A model generated the notes under the pieces. It did not search any database, was not told the origin of the DNA, and was given only the letters and a program-made list of their open reading frames with translations. The translations under genes were made by a program, and so were the position numbers. Shown piece after piece: positions 8,721-17,221 of a DNA stretch of 64,000 nucleotides; position 1 is the first letter of the stretch, and each line of letters begins with the position of its first letter. Origin of the DNA: Chryseobacterium sp. Tr-659 (lineage in GTDB: Bacteria; Bacteroidota; Bacteroidia; Flavobacteriales; Weeksellaceae); NCBI RefSeq assembly GCF_011752975.1, contig NZ_VWWP01000008.1:1-64000 (forward strand), in the 5' to 3' direction.

Positions 8721-9599
8721 ATGCAAAAATTAGCGCTTTTCAGATTGCATTTGATTGTTTTTTTATGGGGGTTTACGGCAATTTTGGGAAAACTGATTCA
8801 TGCAAATGCTCAGATTCTCGTGTTTTACAGGATGTTGTTTGCGTCCGTTTTTCTTTTTGTATTCATCAGGGTTTTTAAAAAGGAAAGCATCAAAGTTTCC
8901 AAAAAAATATTTTTCCAGCTGGCAGCAATAGGTTTTGCAATGGCGCTGCACTGGTATTGTTTTTTTTATTCTATTAAAGTGTCTAACGTATCTATTGCAT
9001 TAAGCTGCCTTTCATTATCCACTCTTTTTGCTTCCATATTAGAACCTGTTATTTTTAAAAGGAAGATTGATATATCCGAAGTATTGATGGGAGCAGTTAT
9101 TGTGGCTTGTATCTTATTGATCTTTAAAACAGAGTTTCATTTTAAAGAAGGAATTATTTACGGAATTCTGTGTGCCGTATTCGGAACTATCTTTTCTGTA
9201 TTTAATGGTAAAATGTTTGGAAAGACGAGCTCTGGGAATATTATTTTTTACGAAATTTTCTGTGGATGGTTTATTTTGATGGTATTTTATCTGTTTTCAG
9301 GGCAAATTTTTCATATGAATGAAATAAACTACAGAGATCTGGCGTTAATATGCTTGTTAGCAAGTGTTTTTACGGCTTTCCCGATGCTGGAATCTGTGAA
9401 ATTAATGAAGTATATATCACCTTTTACTTTAATTTTAACAGTTAATTTGGAACCCGTTTACGGAATTATACTAGCTTTTTTTATCTTTGGGGAATCAGAA
9501 CATATGAGCCCTGTATTTTATATTGCTTCAGGAGTTATGATACTGGCAATCATTGTGAATGGATTAATTAAAGCCAGAAAAACAAAAAACTTTAACTAG
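8721..9599 (+). CDS. EamA/DMT-family inner-membrane transporter
   Basis: The 292-residue hydrophobic protein has about ten transmembrane segments in two EamA-like halves: about 7-140 and 150-285, the second including LICLLASVFTAFPMLESVKLMKYISPFTLILTVNLEPVYGII in pieces typical of the family's second repeat. The ExxPVYG-like motif near the end of the second half is characteristic. Such transporters export amino acids or other metabolites; the substrate cannot be read from sequence. It lies 12 bp before the PorV-like gene and is probably transcribed with it. Confidence 0.85.
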   Translation: MQKLALFRLHLIVFLWGFTAILGKLIHANAQILVFYRMLFASVFLFVFIRVFKKESIKVSKKIFFQLAAIGFAMALHWYCFFYSIKVSNVSIALSCLSLSTLFASILEPVIFKRKIDISEVLMGAVIVACILLIFKTEFHFKEGIIYGILCAVFGTIFSVFNGKMFGKTSSGNIIFYEIFCGWFILMVFYLFSGQIFHMNEINYRDLALICLLASVFTAFPMLESVKLMKYISPFTLILTVNLEPVYGIILAFFIFGESEHMSPVFYIASGVMILAIIVNGLIKARKTKNFN

Positions 9600-9611
9600 C
9601 ATCAAATTTAT

Positions 9612-10694
9612 ATGATGAAAAAATATTTTTTACTTGCATTTTCACTGCTGTTTGGGCTATCCCAATCTCAGATTATCAGGAAGTATTCCAATGAATTTCT
9701 AAATATCGGAGCCGGAGCAAGAGGTCTTGCAATGGGGGGAGCTGTGATTTCCAATCAGGATGATGTATACGCTCCCATGTGGAATCCTGCAGGTTTGATG
9801 TCTATTGACAGAGACTGGCAGGGAGCAGCAATGCATGCCGAGTACTTTGAGTCCATAGCAAAATATGATTATTTGGCTTATGCCAAAGTCCTGGAAGAGG
9901 GCGTTTTCGGGGTTTCTGTGGTAAGACTGGGGGTAGATAATATTTTGAATACCACCCAAATGATTGATTCGGAGGGAAATATTGATTATGATAAGATCAC
10001 TAAATTCTCCCAGTCAGACTATGCTGCAATTCTTTCCTATGCTTTCAGGCCGGGAGGAAACCCAAAACTTGATGTAGGGGTGAATGCCAAAATCGTCTAT
10101 AGAAATGTAGGTAAATTCGCCAATGGATATGGTTTCGGGTTCGATGTAGGAGCTATTTATAAAGCAGATAACGGCTGGAAATTTGGAGGAATGGTAAGAG
10201 ATATCACAACAACGGTCAATTTCTGGAGTATTAATCAGAAAGAGCTTTCTACAGTAGTAAATGGAGAAGAGTTCAACCCTGCACCAAAAGATAAACTGGA
10301 ACTTACAATGCCTAAGCTTAATGTAGGAGCCAGTAAATTATTTGAAATTAATAGCAGCGTTTATGTACTTCCGGAAGCTGGTATTAATGTGGATTTCGCT
10401 AAAACAGCTTCACTGATTTCAACAGATTTTGCAAGTATCAGCCCTTATGCAGGTGCTGAACTGGGATATCAGAAAATGATTTTTGTAAGATTAGGGATCA
10501 ACAGGTTTCAATCTATTACAGATATTGAAGATCTTAAGAGAAAAGTTTCTTTCCAGCCAAGCGCAGGTATAGGGATTAGATACAGAGGTCTTACGCTGGA
10601 TTATGCTATTACAAATTCAGGAATAGGAGGATCTAATTTCTATTCCAATTTCTTCTCATTGAAGCTGGATATGGGAGCATTCAGAAATGATTAA
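9612..10694 (+). CDS. PorV/PorQ-family outer-membrane beta-barrel (PorV2-like)
   Basis: The 360-residue protein starts with a signal peptide (about 1-19, ending SQS/Q). It continues with the family signature NIGAGARGLAMGGAVISNQDD...WNPAGL (about 31-62), shared by PorV/FadL-like barrels, followed by alternating beta strands and a barrel-closing C-terminus (FFSLKLDMGAF). PorV shuttles T9SS substrates to the cell surface; this protein looks like the paralogue often called PorV2 rather than PorV itself, because it lies next to an unrelated secreted protein instead of porU. Function as a T9SS component is inference from family. It overlaps the next frame's longest form by 8 bp. Confidence 0.78.
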   Translation: MMKKYFLLAFSLLFGLSQSQIIRKYSNEFLNIGAGARGLAMGGAVISNQDDVYAPMWNPAGLMSIDRDWQGAAMHAEYFESIAKYDYLAYAKVLEEGVFGVSVVRLGVDNILNTTQMIDSEGNIDYDKITKFSQSDYAAILSYAFRPGGNPKLDVGVNAKIVYRNVGKFANGYGFGFDVGAIYKADNGWKFGGMVRDITTTVNFWSINQKELSTVVNGEEFNPAPKDKLELTMPKLNVGASKLFEINSSVYVLPEAGINVDFAKTASLISTDFASISPYAGAELGYQKMIFVRLGINRFQSITDIEDLKRKVSFQPSAGIGIRYRGLTLDYAITNSGIGGSNFYSNFFSLKLDMGAFRND

Positions 10695-10704
10695 AAAAGT
10701 AAAA

Positions 10705-11436
10705 ATGAAAAAGGCAGTTTTTTTTATGTTGACAATTTGTTCAACGTTAGGATTTGCACAAAAGGTTTCGGATTATAAATATATCTCTATTCCTGAAAAA
10801 TTGGAAACTTTTAATCAGGATTATGGCTTAAAGAATAAGCTGACCAAAGCCCTGACTGGTAAAAAATATATAATATTACCTGTAATTAAGGATAACTGGC
10901 CTTCTGAAGCTAAGAATAATTATTGTAATGTACTTGCTGCGGATATTTTGAATGATAAGAGTCTTTTTAAAAATAAGTTAATACTGCAGTTTAAAGATTG
11001 TAATAATAAGCTGGTTTTAGAATCAAAAGGAAGCTCTAATATCAAAGAGTTTGAAGAGGGACTGGATGAGGCATTAAAGCAAGCTTTACTAAAAGTGGCT
11101 GTTTCTAATCCTGTTGACATTTTACCCGCTGCTAACAGTACACAAACTTCCTCTTCGGGAATTTCAACATCTTCAGTGGTTCCGGTTGCCAGTAACTATT
11201 CCAATGGAAAAACAGATCTTCAGAAAATACAGATTGATGACCACCAGTTTATTCTAGTGAGATCTGGCAGCTCAGTACCATTTGCTGTTTTTAAGACAAC
11301 ATCTAAGAATGGTATTTTTATTGTAAAACTGGCTGATGGTAATACGACTATAGGATATTTCGAAAATGATAGTATCGTTATAGATATTCCCCAGGCAGAC
11401 GGCAGGTATGTGAAAGAGGTTTTTACAGGAAAATAA
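10705..11436 (+). CDS. Secreted protein of unknown function
   Basis: I do not recognise this family. An ATG at 10687 is possible, but the ATG at 10705 gives a clean Sec signal peptide (MKKAVFFMLTICSTLGFAQ) and removes the overlap with the PorV-like gene, so it is preferred. The mature part (about 225 residues) has a mixed helix/strand N-terminal region, a Ser/Thr-rich linker near residue 150 (TQTSSSGISTSS) and a C-terminal strand-rich region. It sits directly behind the PorV-like barrel gene, with a strong terminator after it, suggesting a periplasmic or surface partner. Confidence 0.75.
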   Translation: MKKAVFFMLTICSTLGFAQKVSDYKYISIPEKLETFNQDYGLKNKLTKALTGKKYIILPVIKDNWPSEAKNNYCNVLAADILNDKSLFKNKLILQFKDCNNKLVLESKGSSNIKEFEEGLDEALKQALLKVAVSNPVDILPAANSTQTSSSGISTSSVVPVASNYSNGKTDLQKIQIDDHQFILVRSGSSVPFAVFKTTSKNGIFIVKLADGNTTIGYFENDSIVIDIPQADGRYVKEVFTGK

Positions 11437-11463
11437 ATCAGACTGCGACAAAAATAATTATAT

Positions 11464-11490
11464 AAAAGGCTCTTTAAAAAAGAGCCTTTT
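11464..11490 (+). terminator. Terminator of the DMT/PorV-like operon
   Basis: AAAAGGCTCTTT / AAAGAGCCTTTT hairpin with A-tract and T-tract arms, 27 bp beyond the stop at 11436. Confidence 0.88.
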
Positions 11491-11825
11491 ATGTTGTATA
11501 TGCTGATGTGTTTTTCATTTTTTTGATATTTTAATATAAATATCTTCGGATGATAAATATTCTATGAATTTTATAAAGTAATAATGTGGTGAAAAATGAG
11601 AAATTTCATAGTATTATCGTTTTTAGTTTACAATACTAATTTATGAAAAAAATATAAATAATGGTATTATATTTTAAAATATTTATAAAATTGTATATTT
11701 TGTTATTTTTTTTACACTTATATGTGAAGTGAGAGAGTTTTTTTTCTCTTTCTAATGAAATAAAATAAGGCTTGAAATTTTATAAAAGCCCCTTTTTTAT
11801 CGTAAATAATTAACGGATCTGTGAA
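11491..11825. other. AT-rich intergenic stretch without gene
   Basis: Very AT-rich DNA between two convergent transcription units. The only structure seen is the weak hairpin at 11769-11790, listed separately. Confidence 0.6.
11762..11795 (-). terminator. Weak possible terminator of uvrC
   Basis: Stem GGCTT/AAGCC (5 bp), followed on the minus strand by TTATTTTATTT. It lies about 30 bp beyond the uvrC stop. The stem is short, so the call is tentative. Confidence 0.35.
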
Positions 11826-13622
11826 TTATAAGTTGGAATTAAAAAATTCCCAGATTACTTTAGCCTTACTTTTTCCTAAAATCTCTTCAAGAGTTTCCAG
11901 ATTGGCTTCTTTGATTCGTTTTACGGACTTCAGTTTGGATAGGAGCAACTCAATTGTTTTTTCTCCAACACCGGGAATTTCTTCTAATTCAGATTTTATA
12001 GTAGAATTTTTTCTTCTTGTTCTGTGATGCTTTACCCCAAAACGATGGGCCTCATCACGTACACGCTGAAGAATTTTTAAAGTTTCGGATTTTTTATCCA
12101 GATATAATGGAATAGGATCTTCAGGAAAGAAAATCTCTTCAAGCCTCTTGGCAATTCCTACAATAGTAATTTTTCCGTAAAGACCTAGCAGTCGCAAACT
12201 TTTTACAGCAGAAGACAGCTGGCCTTTCCCTCCGTCTATCAGAATCAGTTGTGGAAGACTTTCACCTTCATCAAGCATTCTTTTATATCGGCGGTAGATA
12301 ACCTCTTCCATGGTAGCAAAGTCATTGGGACCTTCTACTGTTTTAGGGTGGAAAATTCTGTAATCTGCTTTACTGGGTTTGCCATCTTTGAAAACTACAC
12401 AAGCAGAAACCGGATTGGTTCCCTGAATGTTGGAATTATCAAAACCTTCAATATGTCTTGGTTCAACAGGCATCCTTAGGAGTTTCTGCATTTCAGCCAT
12501 AATCCTGTTCGTGTGCCGCTCAGGATCTATAATCTGCACCTGTTTCAGTTTTTCCAGGCGGTATTCTTTGGCATTCTTTTCAGAAAGCTCTACAATTCTT
12601 TTTTTATCCCCAACTTTAGGAACAATCAGTTTTACATTAGGAATTTCTACAGACAAATGGAATGGGAGAAGTACTTCTTTTGAATCTGAGGAAAACTTCT
12701 GACGGATTTCGATCAGGGCTTCTTCCATAATGTCTTCATCTGTTTCTTCAAGAATCTTTTTGATCTCTGTTGTGAAACTCTGAATGATATTTCCGTTTCG
12801 GATTTTAAAGAAATTGACATAGGCTGCCGTTTCATCACTCGTCATTCCAAATACATCCACATCATCAATATTAGGATTAACAACCGTGTTTTTAGCCTGA
12901 TAATCTTCAAGAATATCTAATCGCTCCTTAATGATCTGAGCTTCTTCAAACCGTAGATTGGAAGCCAGTTTCATCATCTGATTCACCAGATAATCTTTGG
13001 CCTTGCGGAAATCCCCCTTAATAATTCCACGGATGGCATCTATCTTTTCATCATAATCTTCCTTACTTTCAAGATCTTCACAAGGTCCCTCGCAGTTTTT
13101 GATATGATATTCCAGGCAGACTTTATACTTTCCTTCCGCTATTTTAGATGGAGAAAGGTTAAGGTTACAGGTCCTGAGTTTGTAAATATGCTTGATGGTA
13201 TCCAGCAAAATTTTTGCAGGACGTACTTTAGCATATGGGCCATAGTATTCCGAGCCGTCTTTAATGACATTTCTGGTGAGAAAAATTCTTGGAAAGTCTT
13301 CATTTTTGATACAGATCCATGGATACGTTTTATCATCTTTCAGCATTACGTTATAAAACGGCTGATGTTCCTTGATGAGATTATTTTCCAGCAAAAGAGC
13401 ATCATATTCACTATTAACGATCGTTGTTTCCAGACGCTGGATCTTGCTTACCATGATTTTGATCCTGTATCCCGAGAGGTTTTTATTGAAATAGGATAAA
13501 ACCCTTTTTTTGAGATTTTTGGCTTTTCCTACATACAAAAGCTGCTCGTTTTTATCATAATAACGATAAACGCCGGGTTCGGATGGTAAGGTTTTGAGCT
13601 GGAGTTCTAAAGAAGGATTCAT
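11826..13622 (-). CDS. uvrC: UvrABC excinuclease subunit C
   Basis: This 598-residue protein of normal UvrC length has the full domain order. A GIY-YIG nuclease domain (PGVYRYYDKNEQLLYVGKAKNLKKR, about 15-40) makes the 3' incision. A UVR motif that binds UvrB lies at about 205-240. An RNase H-like endonuclease domain for the 5' incision includes GFDNSNIQGT, VVFKDG and LPQLILIDGGKGQL. The C-terminal helix-hairpin-helix pair covers SELEEIPGVGEKTIELLLSKLKSV onward. It acts in nucleotide excision repair in the cytoplasm. It stands alone, as is common for uvrC. A -7 box ends only 4 nt before the ATG, so its mRNA may be leaderless. Confidence 0.97.
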   Translation of the reverse strand: MNPSLELQLKTLPSEPGVYRYYDKNEQLLYVGKAKNLKKRVLSYFNKNLSGYRIKIMVSKIQRLETTIVNSEYDALLLENNLIKEHQPFYNVMLKDDKTYPWICIKNEDFPRIFLTRNVIKDGSEYYGPYAKVRPAKILLDTIKHIYKLRTCNLNLSPSKIAEGKYKVCLEYHIKNCEGPCEDLESKEDYDEKIDAIRGIIKGDFRKAKDYLVNQMMKLASNLRFEEAQIIKERLDILEDYQAKNTVVNPNIDDVDVFGMTSDETAAYVNFFKIRNGNIIQSFTTEIKKILEETDEDIMEEALIEIRQKFSSDSKEVLLPFHLSVEIPNVKLIVPKVGDKKRIVELSEKNAKEYRLEKLKQVQIIDPERHTNRIMAEMQKLLRMPVEPRHIEGFDNSNIQGTNPVSACVVFKDGKPSKADYRIFHPKTVEGPNDFATMEEVIYRRYKRMLDEGESLPQLILIDGGKGQLSSAVKSLRLLGLYGKITIVGIAKRLEEIFFPEDPIPLYLDKKSETLKILQRVRDEAHRFGVKHHRTRRKNSTIKSELEEIPGVGEKTIELLLSKLKSVKRIKEANLETLEEILGKSKAKVIWEFFNSNL

Positions 13623-13626
13623 AAAA

Positions 13627-13634
13627 CAAAATTA
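13627..13634 (-). promoter_or_regulatory. -7 promoter element of uvrC
   Basis: TAATTTTG on the minus strand, with only 4 nt to the uvrC start codon. This predicts a leaderless or nearly leaderless transcript. Confidence 0.5.
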
Positions 13635-13655
13635 AGGAAACTTTCGATATTTTAA

Positions 13656-13690
13656 AAAAGAAAACCTGCAGATCGTTCCACAGGTTTTAA
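13656..13690 (-). terminator. Terminator of the gene at 13710-14471
   Basis: AAAACCTG / CAGGTTTT stem with a 12-nt loop, followed on the minus strand by TTTTTTAAAA, about 20 bp past the stop. Confidence 0.8.
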
Positions 13691-13709
13691 TTTATTTCTT
13701 AGTAGTATT

Positions 13710-14471
13710 TTATCCGTTTGTCATGGTTGTATATTCATTCACAAGGAAACTAAAATAATCCCATTCAACAGATTTTTTAGGATACTTTTTTATGAATTCA
13801 GCATTGTCGCCGAAAAGAAAATCATAATTGTCTTCAAAATCATCTTTATGAAGCCACATTACCTTATCTCCCTTTTTCACGTAATAAGATTTGATAACAC
13901 CGCCACCTAACTGCGGTCCGCCACCTATTGAGAATCCTCCTGTTTCTTTAGCTCTGGGATCGTGATATACAGCAATAATATCATCAAAACCGGGATTAAT
14001 TACCTGCATTAAGAATTCTTTATCATCCTTTTTGTTCTTTAGAGAAACAGTTTGATTAATAAAGTAAATTCTGTCGTTATTGGTGTTTTTTGTAAGTTTC
14101 TTCGTACCGAAATTTCTGATATTTCCCATATACTTGGCAACTTTTGCAATTTTTTCTGCATTGCTAGGATATACATACATCTCACTAATCTGATCAGCAT
14201 TGAAAGTAGCATTCTTCTTGGTAACACTGTCTTTGATAGCCACCTCGTAGATTTGTCCTTTCTTAGTTTCAATTTTGTTGCAGAATCCTTTGTAAGTAGT
14301 CCCGTCTTTTAAAATGATGGTTGATGTTTTCTTAGGTGACGGTGAATTAAAACCTTCATTAAAAAGGTAAGTCTCCATTTTTTTGATGTCCTCTTTGGTG
14401 TATTTTACTTTCTGTGCGAAAGCTGTGGTTCCTGCAACGCATAAAGCAAGCAGTAAAGTTTTCAGTCTCAT
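13710..14471 (-). CDS. Secreted protein of unknown function
   Basis: The 253-residue protein has a Sec signal peptide (MRLKTLLLALCVAGTTAFAQ) and no domain I recognise. The N-terminal part (TIILKDGTTYKGFCNKIETKKGQIYEVAIKD) resembles a small beta-barrel-like fold seen in several Bacteroidota secreted proteins that respond to an unknown ligand. The middle has a Gly-rich turn (GGFSIGGGPQLGGGV) and the C-terminus is charged. It is monocistronic, with its own promoter box and terminator. Confidence 0.7.
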   Translation of the reverse strand: MRLKTLLLALCVAGTTAFAQKVKYTKEDIKKMETYLFNEGFNSPSPKKTSTIILKDGTTYKGFCNKIETKKGQIYEVAIKDSVTKKNATFNADQISEMYVYPSNAEKIAKVAKYMGNIRNFGTKKLTKNTNNDRIYFINQTVSLKNKKDDKEFLMQVINPGFDDIIAVYHDPRAKETGGFSIGGGPQLGGGVIKSYYVKKGDKVMWLHKDDFEDNYDFLFGDNAEFIKKYPKKSVEWDYFSFLVNEYTTMTNG

Positions 14472-14496
14472 GTATTATTGTTTTTAATTTCGGAGC

Positions 14497-14504
14497 CAAA
14501 AATA
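14497..14504 (-). promoter_or_regulatory. -7 promoter element of the gene at 13710-14471
   Basis: TATTTTTG on the minus strand, 25 nt before the start codon. Confidence 0.55.
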
Positions 14505-14601
14505 GTAAATTAATTCACTTCTTTTCATAAAAATATAGAACGATGAAATTTAGTTTCTTCAATTATTGCTAAATGCGTAATTTTAAGGAAATTTTTTAGA
14601 A

Positions 14602-16095
14602 ATGATATACGGAGTAGATGTTTTTACATTCCATGATGTTCTGGAAATATGTAAAAAGCCCAATAAAGCTAAACTGAATAAAGCGGCAAAAGAACAAATT
14701 TTAAAATCTCAGAAAAACGTACAGAAAATAGTAGAGTCTGACAGATGCGTATATGGTATCAATACCGGATTCGGGCCATTGTGCGATACTAAAATATCAG
14801 CTGATGAAACGGCTCAGCTACAGTATAACTTAATTATTTCCCATGCAGTAGGGGTAGGAAAGCCTATTGAGAAAGAGCTTTCTAAAATCATGATGATTGC
14901 CAAAGTTCATGCGCTTTCAAAAGGATTTTCAGGAGTTTCTCTGGAAGTGATCGAAAGAATGATTCTGATGCTTGAAAAAGATATCATTCCTGTAGTTCCT
15001 GAACAAGGTTCCGTAGGAGCTTCTGGAGATCTTGCTCCCTTAGCACATCTGGTATTACCTTTATTAGGATTAGGACAGGTTTGGGAAGGAAATCAGGTAG
15101 CTGATACTTTGGAGGTACTGAAAAAGCATGATCTTGAGCCATTAGCCTTAGGACCTAAAGAAGGTCTGGGACTGATCAACGGAACACAGTTTATCCTGGC
15201 ACATGCCATCAAAGGGCTTGAAAAATTCGAATATTTGCTAGACCTGGCAGATATGACGGCAGCCATGAGTATTGAGGCATACAGAGGTTCTGCGAGCCCG
15301 TTCAAAAAAGAGCTTCATGATATCAGACCTTTTGAAGGAAGTAAAAAAGTAGCAGCCAGAATGCTTAAATTCTTAAAAGGATCAGAAAATATGAAAGCGC
15401 ACGAAGACTGCGAAAGAGTTCAGGATCCTTACTCCATGAGATGTGTACCACAGGTTCATGGAGCGAGCAGAAATGCCTTTGAGCATCTTAAAAATATGGC
15501 AGAAACAGAATTAAATTCCGTAACAGACAACCCGATTGTTTTAAGTGCTGAAGAATCTATCTCAGGAGGAAACTTCCACGGACAGCTAATGGCTTTGCCT
15601 TTAGATTATGCAACATTAGCAGCTGCGGAGCTAGGAAATATTTCTGACAGAAGAAGCTATTTATTATTAGAAGGAAAATACGGGCTTCCAAGATTATTAA
15701 CAGAAAGCTCAGGGTTAAATTCAGGATTCATGATTCCTCAATATACTTCTGCGGCTCTGGTAACAGAAAATAAGACCTTATGTTTCCCGGCATCGGCAGA
15801 TTCAATTCCTACAAGTTTAGGACAGGAAGATCATGTTTCTATGGGAAGTATTTCAGGAAGAAAATTCAATCAGGTTCTTGGAAACCTTGTGAATATTTTA
15901 TCTGTGGAATTAATGTTTGCCGCTCAGGGCCTTGAGTTCAGAAGACCTTCAAAATGTTCCAAAGTGATTGAGGAAAACTTTACAATCCTTCGCTCCAAAG
16001 TTGCAAAGCTTGAAGACGACAGACTGATTGGTAAAGATATGCTGGCAATTGCTGAGCTGATCAATGAAAGACAGTTTATTGTTGATATTAAATAG
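14602..16095 (+). CDS. hutH: Histidine ammonia-lyase
   Basis: This 497-residue aromatic amino acid lyase contains the self-forming MIO cofactor triad A140-S141-G142 in GSVGASGDLAPL, plus VYGINTGFG, QDPYSMRCVPQVHGA, SDNP-like TDNPIV, ISGGNFHG and QEDHVSM. The selectivity position reads Ser-His (LIISHAVGVG), as in histidine ammonia-lyases, rather than HL (tyrosine) or FL (phenylalanine), and the QEDHVSM glutamate also fits histidine. It deaminates L-histidine to urocanate in the cytoplasm. No hutU, hutI or hutG is adjacent, so either the rest of the pathway lies elsewhere or the enzyme works alone. The DUF2059 gene follows after 3 bp. Confidence 0.93.
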   Translation: MIYGVDVFTFHDVLEICKKPNKAKLNKAAKEQILKSQKNVQKIVESDRCVYGINTGFGPLCDTKISADETAQLQYNLIISHAVGVGKPIEKELSKIMMIAKVHALSKGFSGVSLEVIERMILMLEKDIIPVVPEQGSVGASGDLAPLAHLVLPLLGLGQVWEGNQVADTLEVLKKHDLEPLALGPKEGLGLINGTQFILAHAIKGLEKFEYLLDLADMTAAMSIEAYRGSASPFKKELHDIRPFEGSKKVAARMLKFLKGSENMKAHEDCERVQDPYSMRCVPQVHGASRNAFEHLKNMAETELNSVTDNPIVLSAEESISGGNFHGQLMALPLDYATLAAAELGNISDRRSYLLLEGKYGLPRLLTESSGLNSGFMIPQYTSAALVTENKTLCFPASADSIPTSLGQEDHVSMGSISGRKFNQVLGNLVNILSVELMFAAQGLEFRRPSKCSKVIEENFTILRSKVAKLEDDRLIGKDMLAIAELINERQFIVDIK

Positions 16096-16098
16096 AAG

Positions 16099-16548
16099 AT
16101 GAGGAAGGGGATTATTTTATGTTTCTTTCTACTGGGAATAAATATCTTTTCTCAGTCTAATGAAGCAAAACTGAAAGAACTTATCAGCTTAACAAAGTCA
16201 GATAGGATGTTGTCTATGGGGTTTCAAGGGTTTATGGATCATTATAACAATAAGTATAAAGATTTACCAAGCAACTTTTGGGATGAGTTTAAAAAAGATA
16301 TGACTCCAGACAAAATATTTGAACTGTATATTCCAATCTACAAAAAGTATTTTACTGACGCTGACGTTGATGCGCTCATTAAATTTTATAAAACTCCGGC
16401 CGGTCAGAAACTGATTGAAAATATGCCGTCTTTAATGAAAGAATCAATGGAAATTGCCAATAATTTTGCTGAAGGGCTCAACAAAAAGGTTAATGATAAA
16501 CTTAATAAGCATTATCACTTTCAAGATCCGCCTCCGCCAGCTCCATAA
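16099..16548 (+). CDS. DUF2059-domain secreted protein
   Basis: The 149-residue protein has a signal peptide (about 1-19, GINIFSQ) and a C-terminal DUF2059 domain with the characteristic IYKKYFTDADVDALIKFYKTPAGQKLIENMP. The tail is proline-rich (QDPPPPAP). The biochemical role of DUF2059 is unknown; it is usually a periplasmic helical domain. It is 3 bp downstream of hutH and followed by a terminator, so the two share a transcript, although no functional link is evident. Confidence 0.82.
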   Translation: MRKGIILCFFLLGINIFSQSNEAKLKELISLTKSDRMLSMGFQGFMDHYNNKYKDLPSNFWDEFKKDMTPDKIFELYIPIYKKYFTDADVDALIKFYKTPAGQKLIENMPSLMKESMEIANNFAEGLNKKVNDKLNKHYHFQDPPPPAP

Positions 16549-16553
16549 AGATA

Positions 16554-16586
16554 AAAAGCTTCCTGAAAATGGAAGCTTTTGTTTTC
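16554..16586 (+). terminator. Terminator of the hutH-DUF2059 unit
   Basis: AAAAGCTTCC / GGAAGCTTTT stem followed by GTTTTCT, 6 bp past the stop. Confidence 0.85.
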
Positions 16587-16609
16587 TCTAATTTTTTAAT
16601 CAAATAAAT

Positions 16610-17056
16610 ATGCATATACTACGTACAGATTCCACGAATACAGATTTTCAAAAACTCGTAAAATCTCTTGATATTACCTTAGCAGAGCATAACGGTGATG
16701 AAGATGATTTCTTTGCTCAGTTTAATAAAATTGATACCATTCAAAACTGTCTTGTAGCTTATATTGATGATGTTCCGGCAGCTTGTGGGGCATTCAAACC
16801 CTTTTCAGAAGATACCGTTGAAATCAAAAGAATGTTTACCCATCCGGAATTCAGAAAGAAAGGACTAGGCTCCGCTATTGTAAAAGAGCTGGAAAACTGG
16901 GCAAAAGAGCTGAGGTTTGATAAAGCTGTTTTAGAAACCTCCCGGGATTTGAAAAATGCCGTATCTGTTTATGAAAAAAGCGGATTCTACAAAATTCCTA
17001 ATTACGGACAGTATGTTGGAGTAGAGCAGAGTGTATGTTATGAGAAGAAATTATAA
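16610..17056 (+). CDS. GNAT-family N-acetyltransferase
   Basis: The 148-residue protein has the GNAT fold. The acetyl-CoA binding motif A reads VEIKRMFTHPEFRKKGLGSAIVKELENWA (the RxxGxG/A type loop is RKKGLGS, about residues 83-89), with a VLETSRDLKNAVSVYEKSGF motif B after it. The enzyme should move an acetyl group from acetyl-CoA to an amine; the acceptor cannot be told. It is single-gene and cytoplasmic. Confidence 0.88.
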   Translation: MHILRTDSTNTDFQKLVKSLDITLAEHNGDEDDFFAQFNKIDTIQNCLVAYIDDVPAACGAFKPFSEDTVEIKRMFTHPEFRKKGLGSAIVKELENWAKELRFDKAVLETSRDLKNAVSVYEKSGFYKIPNYGQYVGVEQSVCYEKKL

Positions 17057-17221
17057 ATTCTTTGTTTATAAGCTCTTTTTTACATTTGAGAGTTTGAACT
17101 CATATCGTTATAATATTTGCGTTTTTTTTAATTAATATTCATATAATACTAAATTAATTTACTTAAAGTTCTTAATTCCCATTAAAGTGTTATATTGTGG
17201 TTCCAACCAAAATAATAACAT

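Noticed and set aside
13104..13499. 131-codon plus-strand frame inside uvrC
   Set aside because: Antisense shadow of a well-conserved gene; no start context or family match.
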